Assembly: GCF_008831285.2 (NCBI RefSeq)
Contig: NC_045144.1
Coordinates: 20,287,716-20,351,715, forward strand
Direction: 5' to 3'
DNA length: 64,000 nucleotides
Source of the DNA: Nymphaea colorata
Taxonomy: Eukaryota > Streptophyta > Magnoliopsida > Nymphaeales > Nymphaeaceae
Of the stretch, positions 25,001-38,834 are shown piece after piece. Each line of letters begins with the position of its first letter. Within the stretch, counting starts at the first letter, position 1. The notes under the pieces are model-generated. The model did no database searches. It was not told where the DNA came from and worked only from the letters and a program-made list of their open reading frames with translations. The translations under genes and the position numbers were made by a program.

Positions 25001-28000
25001 TAAGGCATCATGAGGCTGAAGTGCATGTGGTCACAGATATTTCTGGAGAACTTAAATAATTTAGATACTCTAAAAATAGTACCAATAGATGAGATTTACA
25101 CAGACAAAAATGTAGAATATAGGTGGATTAGGCACTTTTCGTGATCTTCTCAGAAGTGCGAACTTTGAACTATGGTTGCCTTCAGCAGGGCCTCCTGGTA
25201 AAAAACCAGCTGTTGGATTTTTCTTTCACATTTTTGTGTGTGAGAAAATTGATTGTTTTGATTCTTAAGTATTTATGACATTCTGACTTACAATAATTCA
25301 GCATCTAAAACATATTTGTGTACCAAAATTAAGTGATTCAAGAGTTACTTCCTCTAACGCCAATTGGCAATTCTCTTGACAAACTGAGCAGCTGATGAAA
25401 ACAGTCAGTGTCATGTGTGTGTGTGTGTATTGCATGCGCACTTGAAACATAATGTTGTCAACATTTTTTGCTTCCATCAAACTTGTGGATGTGATCTTCA
25501 TAGTTTATTTACTAAAAGTTATGCCTTCCACTAGATTGCATGCATGGAACATAGTTGCAAAGATATATTTGAGTTCAAGAGAGGCAAAATCTTGTAATAT
25601 TAAAGGCATTCTAACAAATCTTAGAATCTAAGAGAATTGAGAAAAGAAAAAAATTAGGAGAAAACAAGAAGATGAGCAATTTATTGAGCAAATAAACAAG
25701 AATGTCATGAGAATATTGTGACAATATGGTAAGACATACACAATTCTCAATATTTTCACTATTGTATTAAAATTTCATTGTCATCATTCTTGTCAAAACC
25801 TTGCAAATTGAACTCACAATAGTTTCAAAAGCTTGGTGATGTCCACTGCCTAGGAGCCTCATATCATATGGTTTTTCAGCAACCAAAAGGATGTGTCAAA
25901 AATGTGATGAAATAAATAAATAAATAAATAAAGATATATATATATATAGTTTTTCTTGTTAATGGATCTAACTCAAAGCATTTTTCCTTTAGTAAAGGCA
26001 ATAAAGAATAGATATCTGCATCAAAGAATGAAGACAGGGAACTTTGTTTATGGAAGAGTGTGGGACGGTCCCCTCTTGCAGATGTGAAGTTATGAACCAC
26101 TCTAGGCATTTATGAGTATTACTAAAAATTTCCTCTATTATCTTATCTGCACTTCTCTGAGCACCTGACTATCGGGTGAGTATGGCATTCTGTGATTTAT
26201 CAGATTTTTTGTTCTTAGGCATATTGTTAAGGATTGTATTCTTAAAAGAAGCATCAGATAGCATACGATGACTAAGACAACCACGAACCATTGCGCAATA
26301 CGATACATTCACAAGCACCACAGTGCTGTTATATCCGTAAGGCAAGTTTAATTTCCTACACACAGTCCTCAGAGCAAATTTTAGGTATTCAAACATAAGC
26401 AACCTGAATTTAATAAGAACATATGGTCCTATGGAGTAAAGACGTGCTTTTCAGTTAAACCACACATTCTCAAGTTTACCCATCCAGCAGCCATGACGAA
26501 ACGCAATATTAGATGAAGAATCACAATTACAATCTTGCCTTCTAAAAATGTGCAACTAATCAAAGTTGAGATTATAAGGAAAGTAGATGACAAACCTCCC
26601 AAAAGTATTGCAACTTTGACTTGCCAATTGTTCTTATGGAAGAGCTGCTGAAAATAACATCGCTTGTTTTGTTATTCTTGAAGCCACGAGAGCAAGATCC
26701 AACTACAAGACAAACACCATCTGGTTTCTTTCCGGAACGCACCTGCCCAACAAAACAAAGAGGAAACTTGGAAAAAGACAACCAAAAGAAAGCATTTCAT
26801 GTCCAGAAGGTATACATGCATGCTAGGATGTCTTTCCATATGCAAACTTTTCTGAAAAATCCAATATTTTAATGCCCAAATGAAACCAGCTGTCATGGTA
26901 TGCTTCACATCACAAATCATCTAAGTAACATATATTCATCCCATACATGAATTTTCAGTAAATCTGGATAGATACTATGATGCATAAAATAGAATAAATT
27001 AAAGACATGCTTTACCTGCTTCACTATTGGGGAAAAATTCCCCATGGCATCAACAAGAAGACGTGCAGAAAGGAATTCTGCTTCTGAAAAATTAATAAGC
27101 TGGAATATGAAAGGATAGAACAGTAAGAATTAGTATGCAATAGGTCAAGTTTATTCACGCAAGACAACAAATAAAACAAAATTTGGGCACAGATTATATG
27201 GGTTGCTGAATGATAAAAAAGTGGTGGAAAATACATTTCAGATATGAAGAGAATACAAATGACATCTCTAACGAAAAGAAGCTTGATCACAAGCTCAAGA
27301 ATTACTCCAAAACAAGGAATACACTCATAAAAGGATGGTTCACAAAAAAAATTGATGCTCAATAATCATGCACTTGTGAAATAGCACAAAAAAACAACCT
27401 TAGAAAAATAACCTTTGTTGATCTCACAGTACGCCAAAAACACATGCAAAATATGCTGGCTTAAGGCTCTTATTTATGCCACAAGAAGGCCAAGAAGAAG
27501 AGAGCGACCCACTGTTAGCTAATCCAGATGCCTAGTTCAGTGACTAGCTATCATGATACTAAAGTGCACCCTCTACCTAAAAGGAAAAAAAAAATAGATA
27601 AGCAAAAGTACAGAAATAATTATACGCTTATAAGTGTGTGTAATGCAAGCATAGCATATATACATATTACATAGTGCATAGCAATAAATAGTGTATAAAT
27701 TTATAATGCATATTGAAACATGCATATACTTTCTCAAAATACAAAATTCCCTTTGCCATAAAACAATGCATCTTCATACCAGAATGCAGCATTTTTTAGG
27801 TCTCAAAAGAGGCCCCAACATACTTCCTCAGTTGCCACATCATACGTCTCTATAAGAACTTCAAAACAGCTTATTGACTCATACAGTGACATTTTAAAGT
27901 CACAAATCATCTGCCTCATAACATAATATCCCAGTTTAAGCCCCATTAGTTGGGAAAGAATCCAGTTAGAAGTGCTCAAACCACATTTTTGCAACAAAAT

Positions 28001-31000
28001 TACAAAAATAGGACTTTAGGAATAAATAAAAAATTAATTATTAAGTTACTTACACTCATGGAGTTTTTAAACGTAATGACAGTTCGTACCTTCAACAAGC
28101 TAATCAATACAAAGTCATGATAGGTTGTAACCTTGGTAAGTTAAACTAATACAGGTAGTCGACTATCCAGCCTTTTACGTTCCCATGTTTTCTCCCCCTA
28201 TAAGTTAGAAAGTCTCATCCACAGAAGTAATGCCGAGAAGCCATGCATTTTCTGATTTAAGGAAACTTTTTTGCTTAGAGGACGACTCGGAAATATTCCA
28301 ATTCTCTTGTTTATTAGGATCGTTTTCTGTTTTGCCCATTTATTCAAGTGCAATAACCCACTTTTTTATTCTCCAATACTCTCTTATATGCTTCCTCCTA
28401 GTGCAGTCAATATAGTTGTTTCATGCTCCTCCGGCCTTTCAGCCACTTTAAGCAAGATTCTATCTACCCATCAATAAGATTTAAGAAAGATCTGTACGAT
28501 CTTTCTTTTGGTTTATTTAACAAATACAGCATTCCACCTCTCAGTTACTACTTTTCATATGATTTATTAATGGTGCCAAGCCAGGAAAAGCCTTTGAGAA
28601 CTGCCCCCCACACCCCACCCCACCCCCCTCTCTACATATTTCATCTTTCATCATTTGATTATCCTGAACTAAAATGTCTATTTAATTGATATGCACAGGT
28701 ATTCTTTACTTGAGTCAGTATATAAGTGCCTCAAGATAAATGTATCTCATAGTTGTTTAGTTGATATCTACAGGTCTAACCAAAAAACATCTAATGGTCT
28801 CAGCCAAGTAATGGAGTTTAGTTTATCATTGGTTAAACAGACAACATTTAATGGTCAATTATTAGAGGCCAACAAAATTAAAACAGTTCTATATTTGTGA
28901 TGTCATCACAGGATCAAACTATGCATAAATTTGTCAAAAATCAGTTTACCTGAAGCCAGCAATCTGTTAAAAGTTTTGTATTTCTTGTTAATAAACTCAC
29001 ATAAACAACAAATCAATTGGACAGCTTAACAGCCAAGCTAAAATTCTAGAAACATCACAAATGCTAAAAAACCTTACCACAGAATCATCGTACACAGATA
29101 TGGTAGATATGCTGCTGCCCTCATAGATGGTTCCCCCAGAGTTTATAAATCGTTGTTTCACAACTTCTATTAGTTTTGCAGGCCTGTAGGTACAAAATTT
29201 CAGCAATGCTATTATCTAAAGTGAGAATGATAAGTCACTCTTATACATTTTCCAAAAAATTGTAACAATTAATAGGAGCTATAATATATTTACTAACCAT
29301 AGATTTTACAACCATATGACGCAGAAAAAACTTGAGAAAACATGACTCCAAAAGAAACAATATTTAGAACCATGAAAAAAGCACAATAATGGCTCTCTTC
29401 AGAAGTATGAAGAAAACAGGCATATTTTGCAAAATGATCATCTAGCAAATAGATAAAAGAAACTGATACTCACGAAACCCCGAGATTAAGGATATCTTCA
29501 ACCCAAATATCACCTTTTCCTTCAAATCCACATCTGTTCTGTCATATGATTAAAGACAGACACGTCACAGAAGATGAAGTAGAAAGCTTTATCATCACTA
29601 GCAGATATTTACTCTTACTATAACCTATCATTTTCCACACACACACACACACACACACATAGAAGCCAGAAAGTTGAGTCCTTACTGGATTAAACTTTGC
29701 AACAGTGACCTGTTCTATATCATTTTCTAACAGAATCCCAGCTTCAACTAGTTCCCGTAATTCTTTCTCAGATATATTCCACTCTTGCTCCCTCTGTATT
29801 TGATACCATTATAAGCAGTGATATTGTATTTGTGTATCAAAAGAATTTAGCAGTTAAACGGATAAGCTTTAGCTAACAGCTTACCCCTTTCACCATGTCT
29901 CTTTCAACAATTCCCACTTTAAGACCTCTAAGGCTCAAAGCAGTAGCTATGAAAACCCCCAAAGTACCACCACAGACTAAGACGTCAAATTTATCTGATA
30001 TTTCCTTGTCGTCATTGGAGTACCAGAATGAACCATCAAGCCTCTTAACAACTTCACTAGGTTTGAAATTTTCTGTAAACTATGACAGCTCAAGTCAAGC
30101 AGAATAAAACTATAACATGGCAAAGTCAAATTTTCTAGTTTTATGTATGTAAAGTTGTAAACATGCTGTCCATATACACTAATACGGGCATTCATAATAT
30201 ACTTTTACAAGTGCATTTCTCAAACATTGTCTGATTGATTCATGTGCTTACTTTAGGGGAGCCGTTCTTGTTGATTTGATTTTTGATCAATTGATGGCAA
30301 GTCCTGAAGTATTTGAAACAAATCACAGTACACTTAGCTGTTGTATTTCTTATTACACAATGAATGAGTATAGCACAGTTGTAGCCTCATGTACTTTATT
30401 TGACTTATAAGTTAGTTCTTGGCTTACAAGAGACATTTTATTAGATAGCTTTTTCTAAATTAAAGCTCTCACTTAAAGTTATTAAAGCTTGGCCAAGTCA
30501 CTTAGTTGGACCCGCCAGTCATCAGCAACATGGAAGTATGGAACAGGTGCAGCTTGCTTTATGTCAAGAACACTATGAAAACCGAGACATGATGAATGTG
30601 CTTCTATAAAATGCCAGACCCTGTCTCATCACCCATTAAGGATGCCCTTAATTATAACTTAACTAAATGAGCTAACAGAGTGAATACCCTTAAATACTGT
30701 CACTTGAAACAGATTATTGAGCATTTCATAATCAGAACAAAATTACCTGGTTTTGAAGAACAAATACTGAGCCACAGCTTGTCCAACCTTTTCAAGGCAT
30801 CATATGAATAACTGCCTCCAGCGCCTCCTGCTCCTTGACCAGCAAGTGAAATAGTTTCCATTATTCTCTATAAGAGCAAGAGGACAGACAGGTCTAATTC
30901 AGAATACATACGCTTATCTATGAAAAAAGACGAGATCTTACATGATCAATGTCACTAATGCTTAAGAAATCAGCAGACCTAAAAGAAAAGAAAGATCAAT

Positions 31001-33173
31001 TGACCTTTTCCTCAAAAGAGTTTCATTTAGATTACCACTGCATGGTTTTGTTTCTGCCTTGCCTCAAAAGAGTTTCACATAGATGCCCACTACCGTTTTG
31101 TTTGAGCCTGAAGGTTAACAATAATCGCTTTTTATTTTTTCACTATTTGTCTATTTGACATGGCAATGGAACAAGAAGTAGTCAATCACATAATATGACA
31201 TGAATATATATGTACCCATGGTGTGTGAACATCTGCCATCCTAATTGAGCAGCATGTGGACATGTTAATGGATCCAAATCTTTGCTGCAGAACTAAGGAA
31301 AAAAGGGTGCCAACTTGAGGTCAACAATGTGGATCATGTGGTTTTATTAAAAAAAAAAGGGAAATGACGATAAGCAAGATATCCCGGTGCTAAAAGTTTT
31401 TAGACAATTTGACACATGCACAAACTATGGATATGCTAATAAATATGCCTTGTGAGAGTTTCACTTTCAAAACACAGAGATGAATAAGCATTTCAATTGT
31501 TCAAACTTCCAAAGTACTTCAGCAAGTAAGCCTTTTCATGGCAACAAAATTTGAGACAGCTCCTATTGGTATTTAATGTCCAACTGTTTCATTTCCAGAA
31601 TTCTGTAGAAATTAGTAAATGAACTTGCTTAGCTAATGGTAAAAAAAACTAGCTAACCAAATGCAGTGCCATTTTTCATGAAGCATCCATGTCCCAGAAA
31701 AGGGTGTACCACAGGGTATCTTTTGTTTTTGGATGGATGTTGGGCATCATTTTGTTGAGTAATGAAGAATCATCCGGTAAGAGTAGGAAGGTTTGATGGC
31801 CTTATTTCTACACCATCCGATTTTCATGAATCCTTACTGGAGTGACTTTGACTAAGACATAACTGAATTAAGTCAAACTATAAAAAGTTAAACATTGCCA
31901 AAAGTTTAATGATGATGCCTATATCATTGTAAACAATAGAAACCGTCAGTTGGGTCCATTCGGAAGGCACTTAGAGCTGGAGGGGAGGGACATGGACGAG
32001 ATGGACATAATCATTATCGTCAAAATGTAATTAGATACATGTTCAAAATTTTGCCTGCTACAGATTTGTAGAATTAAGAAATAAGATCATGATAATTCCG
32101 ACCCTCAAGTTCAACCAAAGTGCTCTAAGATGAGCTATGCATCCAATAATACCCTCCAGTTAGTAACTTAGTAGCTGCATTCACGAGAATGCAACAGTAA
32201 AAAAAGTGAAGACGCAGTTCCAAATGGCCAACCTACAGCCGGTAATTTTCAGTTATCTTCCAGCTTTGTCCACCTCATAGGAATGGAACTTGAACTCACT
32301 TTTCATGAAAATTCCGTTCTCCGCGAGTGATCTCCACAGTTCTCGTATTTCTTATTGGAGTACATCTATCAAGGACGCCCAGAACTAAGCTATTTCAGTA
32401 TGCTTTTTCACGAAGAAACAAAGTGGTCGTTTCATTATCAACGTATAAAAATCTCACTCTGCGTCACAACATATTCCATCTTTTTGCGTTATAAATAGTT
32501 TAAGAGGACAGAGAACCCGACCACCTTGATCAATCACAGGGACAGGGGACGCCCAAATATTAATCCCATGTCGTCAATGTTCCGACCATCTCTTGTTCTC
32601 TTTTTTCTGTTTTTGGCGAAGAAATGAGCAAGCATTTTCCTTGTTTAACCAGAAAATATCCAAAATGGTAGAACGAGAACTGTATTTCTGCATCATGAAT
32701 GACCCCACCTTTTCTTTTCTTTTTCTCTTTCCTTCTGTTCTTGACTAGGCGAAGATATGAATAACCAACTTAGCATTTAGCGAGTAAGGATTCAGAATAA
32801 TGACAGAGGGACATGAACTGAGCTGTGCCCACCTTATTTCTTTTCTGTTTTCTTAGGTTCTCCGGCCGATAAATGGAAGACCATCTTTCGGATTTAACCA
32901 GTAATGATTCAGAATCATAAGAAACAGCATATGGCAAGTAACTACCGTCTCAAACATACAGCACAAGGGGCTCCAAACACGAACCTGAGTTCTCGATGGA
33001 GTTGCGGTCGACGCAAGGACGACCCCCCGACGAGGAGGCTTCCTCGTCCTGGCATTTGCTGGAACTGTGGGCACTGAGCACAGCAAAGAACAAGAAGAAG
33101 GAGAAGATAATCGCAGGGGGTTGGCAGCGTGAGGATGAAAAGGTGACGCCGAGAGCAGCAACCAGGCGCGCAT
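16092..33173 (-). CDS. Plastid-targeted FAD-dependent lycopene-cyclase-like protein (At2g32640 type), 18 exons
   Basis: Coding exons: 33173-32985, 30867-30747, 30072-29885, 29793-29686, 29538-29474, 29183-29078, 27099-27016, 26742-26596, 24423-24295, 22450-22383, 21022-20986, 20699-20615, 20306-20239, 20154-20041, 19905-19870, 19754-19668, 16367-16276, 16188-16092. All junctions are GT-AG and the frame is continuous (1821 nt, 606 aa). The start at 33173 is chosen over 33180 because only this frame enters exon 2 in phase; it gives a Ser/Arg-rich, acid-poor N-terminus typical of a chloroplast transit peptide. FAD-binding features are FDVLVCGGTLG with glycines at 138, 139 and 142, E160 at the end of the second strand, DAMGNFSP at 276-283, and VGDASGIQSPVSFGGFG at 415-431. 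A hydrophobic stretch around 548-568 may touch a membrane. The family resembles lycopene beta/epsilon cyclases, but its substrate is, to my knowledge, not established. Exons 14-18 lie in the duplicated segment. Confidence 0.92.
16368..19667 (-). other. Intron 16 (3.3 kb) of the cyclase-like gene, duplicated in the left unit
   Basis: This long intron matches 7667-10945. It contains a GTGTGGGCAGCTGCCCATGC-type repeat fragment at about 17335-17375, also found elsewhere in the window. It also has a direct repeat of about 40 bp based on GATGAATTTCATARAACRRT near 18972-19055. One stretch (8211-8492 against about 16911-17192) is identical over about 280 bases by eye. No gene is seen inside. Confidence 0.65.
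23030..24003 (+). mobile_element. Ty1-copia retrotransposon remnant in intron 9 (RNase H pieces and LTR-like end)
   Basis: The plus strand carries decayed RNase H sequence of the copia type: AYTGVDWGGDID near 23075-23110, a VVWLRQLFE-like motif near 23245-23275 and HHFVKQKHL near 23378-23405. The same region occurs a second time at about 23425-23735, more degraded (WLRQLLEYMG in another frame). From about 23820 the sequence begins TGTTGGAGTACATAT and contains GTGTATATATTGAGGAG and a polyadenylation-like AATAATATTC, like a copia LTR. The right end near 24003 is uncertain. Stops and frameshifts are frequent. It lies in the opposite orientation to the host gene. Confidence 0.65.
29637..29660. 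repeat. (CA)n microsatellite in intron 4
   Basis: A run of about 12 CA units lies in the 147-bp intron 4 of the cyclase-like gene, 25-50 bp downstream of the exon 4 donor on the minus strand. Length changes here could alter a very short intron. Confidence 0.85.
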
Positions 33174-34707
33174 CTTTCACACAGAATTCCCTCCCCTTCT
33201 TCCTTTTTCTCGGAATTAAAGCCCCTTTGCATAAAAAGATTTGTGGTCATGTGCTGCTCCTCTACTCGATCGCTTGGGAAGAAGAGCACCTAACGGCTAC
33301 GTGGTTCGCCATCCTGCAGGAATTTAATTTTGTTGGCAACTCCTCTTTTTGTCGTTCTACGTCTCCATCGATCCGTGCCCATTCATTAACCTTCTCTGGT
33401 AAATGCGCCGGCAAGTGGCAAGAGGGGCAGCTGCTAAACGATCTCGACGTGCCGGTGAGCAACCGTGGCCATACAAAACAGGCTTCTACTTCACAGTTGC
33501 CGGCCACGGTTAAAACGCATTTTGTCATAAAAATTTTGTTTCTCTGCAGTGTAATCTTTCATCTGAACCTCAAACCGAGACACGGAAGTAAATTTCCTTT
33601 TACCAACTAAATTCTTAAAAAAGATTTTCATCTGTGCCCAAATAAATTATCTTATGAGTACTCTTCTCGTGGCATCATTCAATTTTTTTGTGGATAATTG
33701 GCACGCCTTTAATTAGTTGGTTAAAATTTAAAAATCATATATTTCTTAGTAATAATTTATGATACTTCCAGCCACACTTTTTATGTTTAACCATCTATTA
33801 ACATTAACAACATTAAGCATTGGGTCCTACACACATATATAGTTATTAGATTATATGCATGAAAAGTATATAATTTATTTCTGTGAACATTTTGAATGTG
33901 AGATGATTCATCATCACTTCAAATTAACACACGATTCATTTACTCATGGAATGAAAAATGAAGAAAATATACAAGTGCCACTGGATAAGAGTGAACCTTG
34001 AGCTTGAGATTGCAAGTTCAAGTCTCTATGTCACGCTAGTCGCTAGTCAACAGATTTTTGTATAATTTTTAACCCTTACCACTTTTGCCCATATAGACGA
34101 GAGTTCTTTCATTGAGCCATAGGGGCATTTTGGTAAATGAAATCCATACTCTAATCAATCGAATAATTTCAGTAATGGTAGCGGTACACTCGTTAACTTT
34201 AATGTTGTGCTCCACCATCTTAAAATGTAGGATCATAGCGTCCACATGAATCAAACTACATACCGACTAACACTATGTTCCTTGAAGCATTTTAATTATA
34301 ATTATTATAAAAACCAAATATAAAGAAATTTTTATTATTCAAAAGGTGATGACACCAATAATTGAAGATCTAACAAATGCAAAAGATAAACAGACTTACA
34401 TTAATGTATTAGAGAGGTCCAAAGGAGCCATCACTCCAATGAAATCAACTGTAGCTGCTGTTGTTATAACATGAGAGATAACAGCCAAGGGCAAATTTTC
34501 TTTGTCCCCAAACCCAAAAAAGAAGGGAGAGAGGGACCCAACATTCCAACCCACTTGTCACATGCATAGCCCCACATTTGTTCACCAGTCCTACATGGTG
34601 AGTTCCTATTGGTTGGCCTGAGACGTCACGGCACCATTAGGCGGAGTTGTTTGCTGTGGACTGGCATTGGGAGGGCACTTGGAGTCCCATTGGCATGTGT
34701 GTCATAA

Positions 34708-34938
34708 AAGGGGTTGTTCATTTCAAACCTTTTTATGAAATCCCGTAACACGGAACTCTGTTTCTACGGCACATGTTTATTAAAGATTATTTAGTAGCAG
34801 AAAGATTTTGTGAGTGTTTGATGAATCTGTCATCATTTTTAAAGTAGATTCATAAATCACTAACTAGGACATGTGTTTATGAATCTAACCTAAAGATTGG
34901 TTACATTCATAAAGTGTCTCATTAACAAACAACCCCTT
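34708..34938. mobile_element. MITE-like element with GGGGTTGTT terminal inverted repeats
   Basis: The left end AAGGGGTTGTTCATTTC is mirrored at the right end by ATTAACAAACAACCCCTT. This gives about 11 bp of perfect terminal inverted repeat (AAGGGGTTGTT) and partial similarity further in. The 231-bp body is AT-rich, has no coding capacity and contains inner inverted words such as ATGAATCT/AGATTCAT. Flanks give no clear target-site duplication (TAA on the left, AGC on the right), so the superfamily is uncertain. Confidence 0.55.
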
Positions 34939-35384
34939 AGCCAACCCACCAATACTATGCATGCAAGCTCAAGGGAAAATAGGTGGTATGGGAAATTGTT
35001 ATAGAATATTACAAAAAGCTACTCAAAGAATTAACAATTAACAATTCAACATTTTTAAATGTTTTTTTCCAACAATTGGGACCAAATGACATGTTTATGA
35101 TTTGACCATCAATTTTTAAGATTTTAAAACTACTTTTTGAGAAATAACATGAAAATCATGTAGCTATTGGATGAAGTTGACAAAATGGGGTGGTGATTTA
35201 TTAATTTCGAGCAGTTTTTTTTTTATATTTTAATGTTTAAAATATTCAATCATGGGTTTTAGATGACGGGTGTTGAATGGTGCAGAGCCAAGATTTTTCA
35301 GTGACAAAACTTTGGTGTGGGCACTTCATATAAATTTAAAGTCATAACGATGAAAAGTTAATACATTACAATGAAATTTTTGAT

Positions 35385-35440
35385 GGACTGGTGTGGGCAG
35401 CAGCCCACCCCAGCCAACAAGTAACTCTGCCACTCATGCT
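35385..35440. repeat. Dispersed GTGTGGGCAG / CCACTC repeat fragment
   Basis: The words GTGTGGGCAGCAGCCCACCC and AACTCTGCCACTCATGC resemble segments at 8644-8690, 17330-17380 and 41985-42240. It is likely a remnant of a dispersed transposon family, too short to classify. Confidence 0.45.
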
Positions 35441-38400
35441 CAACACTTAAGAGGTGTTTGATAGCTTCAAATTTGAGATATAAGTGATTGGAAATCATTG
35501 AAAAGCTTAGATTCACAGAATTACACTCCCATCCAATCTAAGAAAGGTTTATATTGAGAGTCTCATACGAAATAGATATTAGATCTACCTCGGATCTAAG
35601 ATCCGAAGCCATCAATCAGATCCATATTAAAAATTATTGTTAATAATGTTGTTTTCATCTCTGAGTTACATGTGGCATGATTGGATTGGCCCGCCTTAAG
35701 ATTTAGTTGAGATTTGGAAGAGAGATCGAGTGGCATGGAAAGTCATTGATAATGATATCTTGAGCATGAAGCGCGCATCCTGACCATGACACGTGTCATT
35801 GCAAACACCATAATCAATAACTGCCTTCAATTCAAATTGAGGCAAGATCAGATCAGGTGACATTGAAAAATTATATCGTTGTAGCATTTCGTTTAAACAT
35901 CCAACCTTGGGCTTTAGGTGCCACGTGGCAGCCAACAGAGATCGTATACATGATTTAGTTAGGATCCTTAGATAATAAAAATTAATCACTTTCGGGTGAG
36001 CGATATTTGACTCACCGCTCAAAGAAGGTCGAAGACTTCACTCAACTCTTCATCCTCAAGATACAGCACATGCGTCGGTGCTTTGAGATGCCGCATCTAT
36101 TACGCTTCAACTTACGTGTCAGTAGTTTCTCTTTTGTAACATAGAGAGTTGGTCCTCATAAAACGAGTCACCTTAATTATAGTTTTATTAAGTTTAGTGC
36201 GTATTTTATGTGGCGTGATTCAATTGATCGACTTTATAATAAAAATTGTGCTGGAAATCCATGTCTGGTTAATATTATTCAAAGTGCCTTCCTATGTCTA
36301 ATGTGTGACAACACTTAAAAATTAAAATTATTGTAGTTGATAAGTTTTTCACAAGCATTTGAGGTAAAATTGTTGGACAACGACAACAAATGAAAAGAAA
36401 AAAAGAACCACAAAGCCAAATAATTGGAAGGAAGGACTCATCACTTCTTGTTGTTGTTGTTAACACAGATGCCGTTTAAACGATGACTCGTTGGAGGTAG
36501 AGTTAGAAATTTTTTAGGAGAGGAATCAAATTATAGTTTCAATTTCTTAACAAATATAAATTTTTGAAATTTTCATATAAAATATATAAAATTTTATAAT
36601 TTTTTTATTTTTTTTTAGATTGAACCCGTCTGTCGGGGCCTTTAAATCAATGAAAATTGCTAAATGGCACCAATTTTTTAGAAGGTCGAAATGTAGCAAT
36701 TTTTAAAATATCGTGAGAAATTTTTATTTTAATTAGTTTTTGTACAGTTTTCCCTATTTATTATTTTAAAAAATGATTTTTTTTGCTGCTCCACAACCGA
36801 TTTAACTGAACCGGTGAATTTGCCGATTTTTCATTTCAGGTGCATCCCTCTTGGCATAAGCTGAAACAGATCTAATTACAGATCTGGATTTACAGACATA
36901 TCAAATCAAGCAGTACTGGATTTAATTGGTTCGAAACAGTTGGTTCTATTCAAGTAGACCTGATTAAATTACGCCAAGGTGGATCTCTATTTGAACTTGG
37001 ATCTTAGTCTGAACTCAGACCAAACCCTATATGATATTAATCCAACCCAACTATTTCAGGAGCCTTTATCTGTAACAAACACACGTTTGGTATTTTTCCA
37101 TCCATCTTCATATAATGTTGGGTCTGGGTCTCATTGAACACCAAGATCTGGATTGAAGCTTAACGTATTTACCTATTGAATAAGGTACAAGTTGATTTCA
37201 TCTATCTGATTAAGATCCAGACTTGGACTTGACTAAAGATTGAAGAAAATACGATTCAACAGGTAAAATTGATACAGATAATGTCGCAATTGGATTTGAA
37301 CCAATTTCGAACTTGGTTTAAAATCTGATTATGTGCTAACAATGTTGGATCCAAACCAAATCTGATTTGCTCGGTTCAAATCAAATTGGACCCCATCAAG
37401 TAATTTATGTGATCTTCGAGAATTTCTAAGCTAAAAGTTTAAGATCTCACCCGTTCCGGACTCACCTTAGTTGGATTCATCTTTGATAATGACATTGGGT
37501 CGATCCAGACCCGGGTCCAAGTATGTTGGATTTGGACCCACCGACAACCCTTATGAGGAGTGAGTGGGAAAGGCGGAGGCACAGATTTGAAGTCGCAATC
37601 TCTCCACAGGCACCGACAGATACTTCCATTTCGGATCAATTATATCCGGGCCCCACGAATCACAAACGTTCCCATTCTTCCCCTTTTTGGATCCACTCGC
37701 TCTCTCAGTAAACAATATCATTTTCAAGGATCTCTCGCTTTCTCTCATTCTCTCTCTAGGTTTATTTGTATTGCATAGCAAATTCGAGTTTGGATTCGGT
37801 TAGTAATCAGATCCGAACTTTTACCAGACACAGTTCCGAAATCAGATTCGTCTGATCCCTTTATTGACTGACGAGAATCTTATTTTCCGAATATTGTAAT
37901 ATGATTTCCAGTAAAAATTTAAATCTGGATTTGCATGTCTTCTTAAATGAACCTATGTTTGATCACAGATCAATATTATAAGCAATATTCAAATAGTTGG
38001 CTGTAGTGATAGCCGCATCATATTCGAATGTTTCCATTGAAGACCACCTTATGGTGAATCTATTTTTTATTTTACTTTATTTACTTATTGGCAGAAACTT
38101 AATTTGCACAAAACTACGATAAAACGGTTCAAATAACAACCCCTAATTCAAAGTTCTCCCTTCTTCGTATCACTTGAAAGCATAAAAAATGCTCTGAAAA
38201 TGAAAAAAATAAGAGCTGAAAAAAGGCAAAAAAAAAAAGAACTGTTTTTTTTAAGTCGAAACAGAAAAACGTGAAAAAGCATGCATTTTCACGTTTTTTT
38301 CATTTTAGACTTTTTTTATGTTTTTCTAATACCAATATGCTTGTTTTCATTTTATAACTTTTATTTGCTGCTTATCTACTTATTTTTTGTTATTGTCTTA

Positions 38401-38791
38401 TTAATTTCTCATTTATTATGTTTTGTTCTAATTTTTTAAAATTTAAAGGTTTACCGTCTTTTTCTAGTTTTTTTCAAGCTCACTATATTATACTGAAGAA
38501 ACTTTGGCATTTGAAACATAAAAAAGATATTTGTGACTATGCTTTAAAGAAATGATGCAAGAAAATTGAATGGTGACTCTAGTTTTTTAAAGTCACCCAA
38601 CCATTTAATCTACACTTTTTGTTATAATATGATGGACAATTAAGAGAAAAAAGTGATGAACATTTTAATAATCTAATATTAGTTTATATATATATATATA
38701 TTTGTTTTTTTCTCTCAACTATTCATCCTTTACTAGACGCCTTATTAGATGGCTGGTAACTTTAGATAACTAAAATCATAATCCATTCACT

Positions 38792-38834
<43 letters not shown>

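Noticed and set aside
25675-25800. Possible small inverted-repeat element in intron 8
   Set aside because: Only about ten bases of imperfect complementarity at the ends; not above what AT-rich sequence gives by chance.
32950-33180. Alternative start at 33180 giving a hydrophobic signal-like N-terminus
   Set aside because: That frame reaches the exon 1 donor in the wrong phase for exon 2; the frame from 33173 joins all 18 exons without a break.
32996-33610. 204-codon open frame on the plus strand over the 5' end of the cyclase-like gene
   Set aside because: It is antisense to the transit-peptide exon and the promoter; composition is irregular and no family is recognisable.
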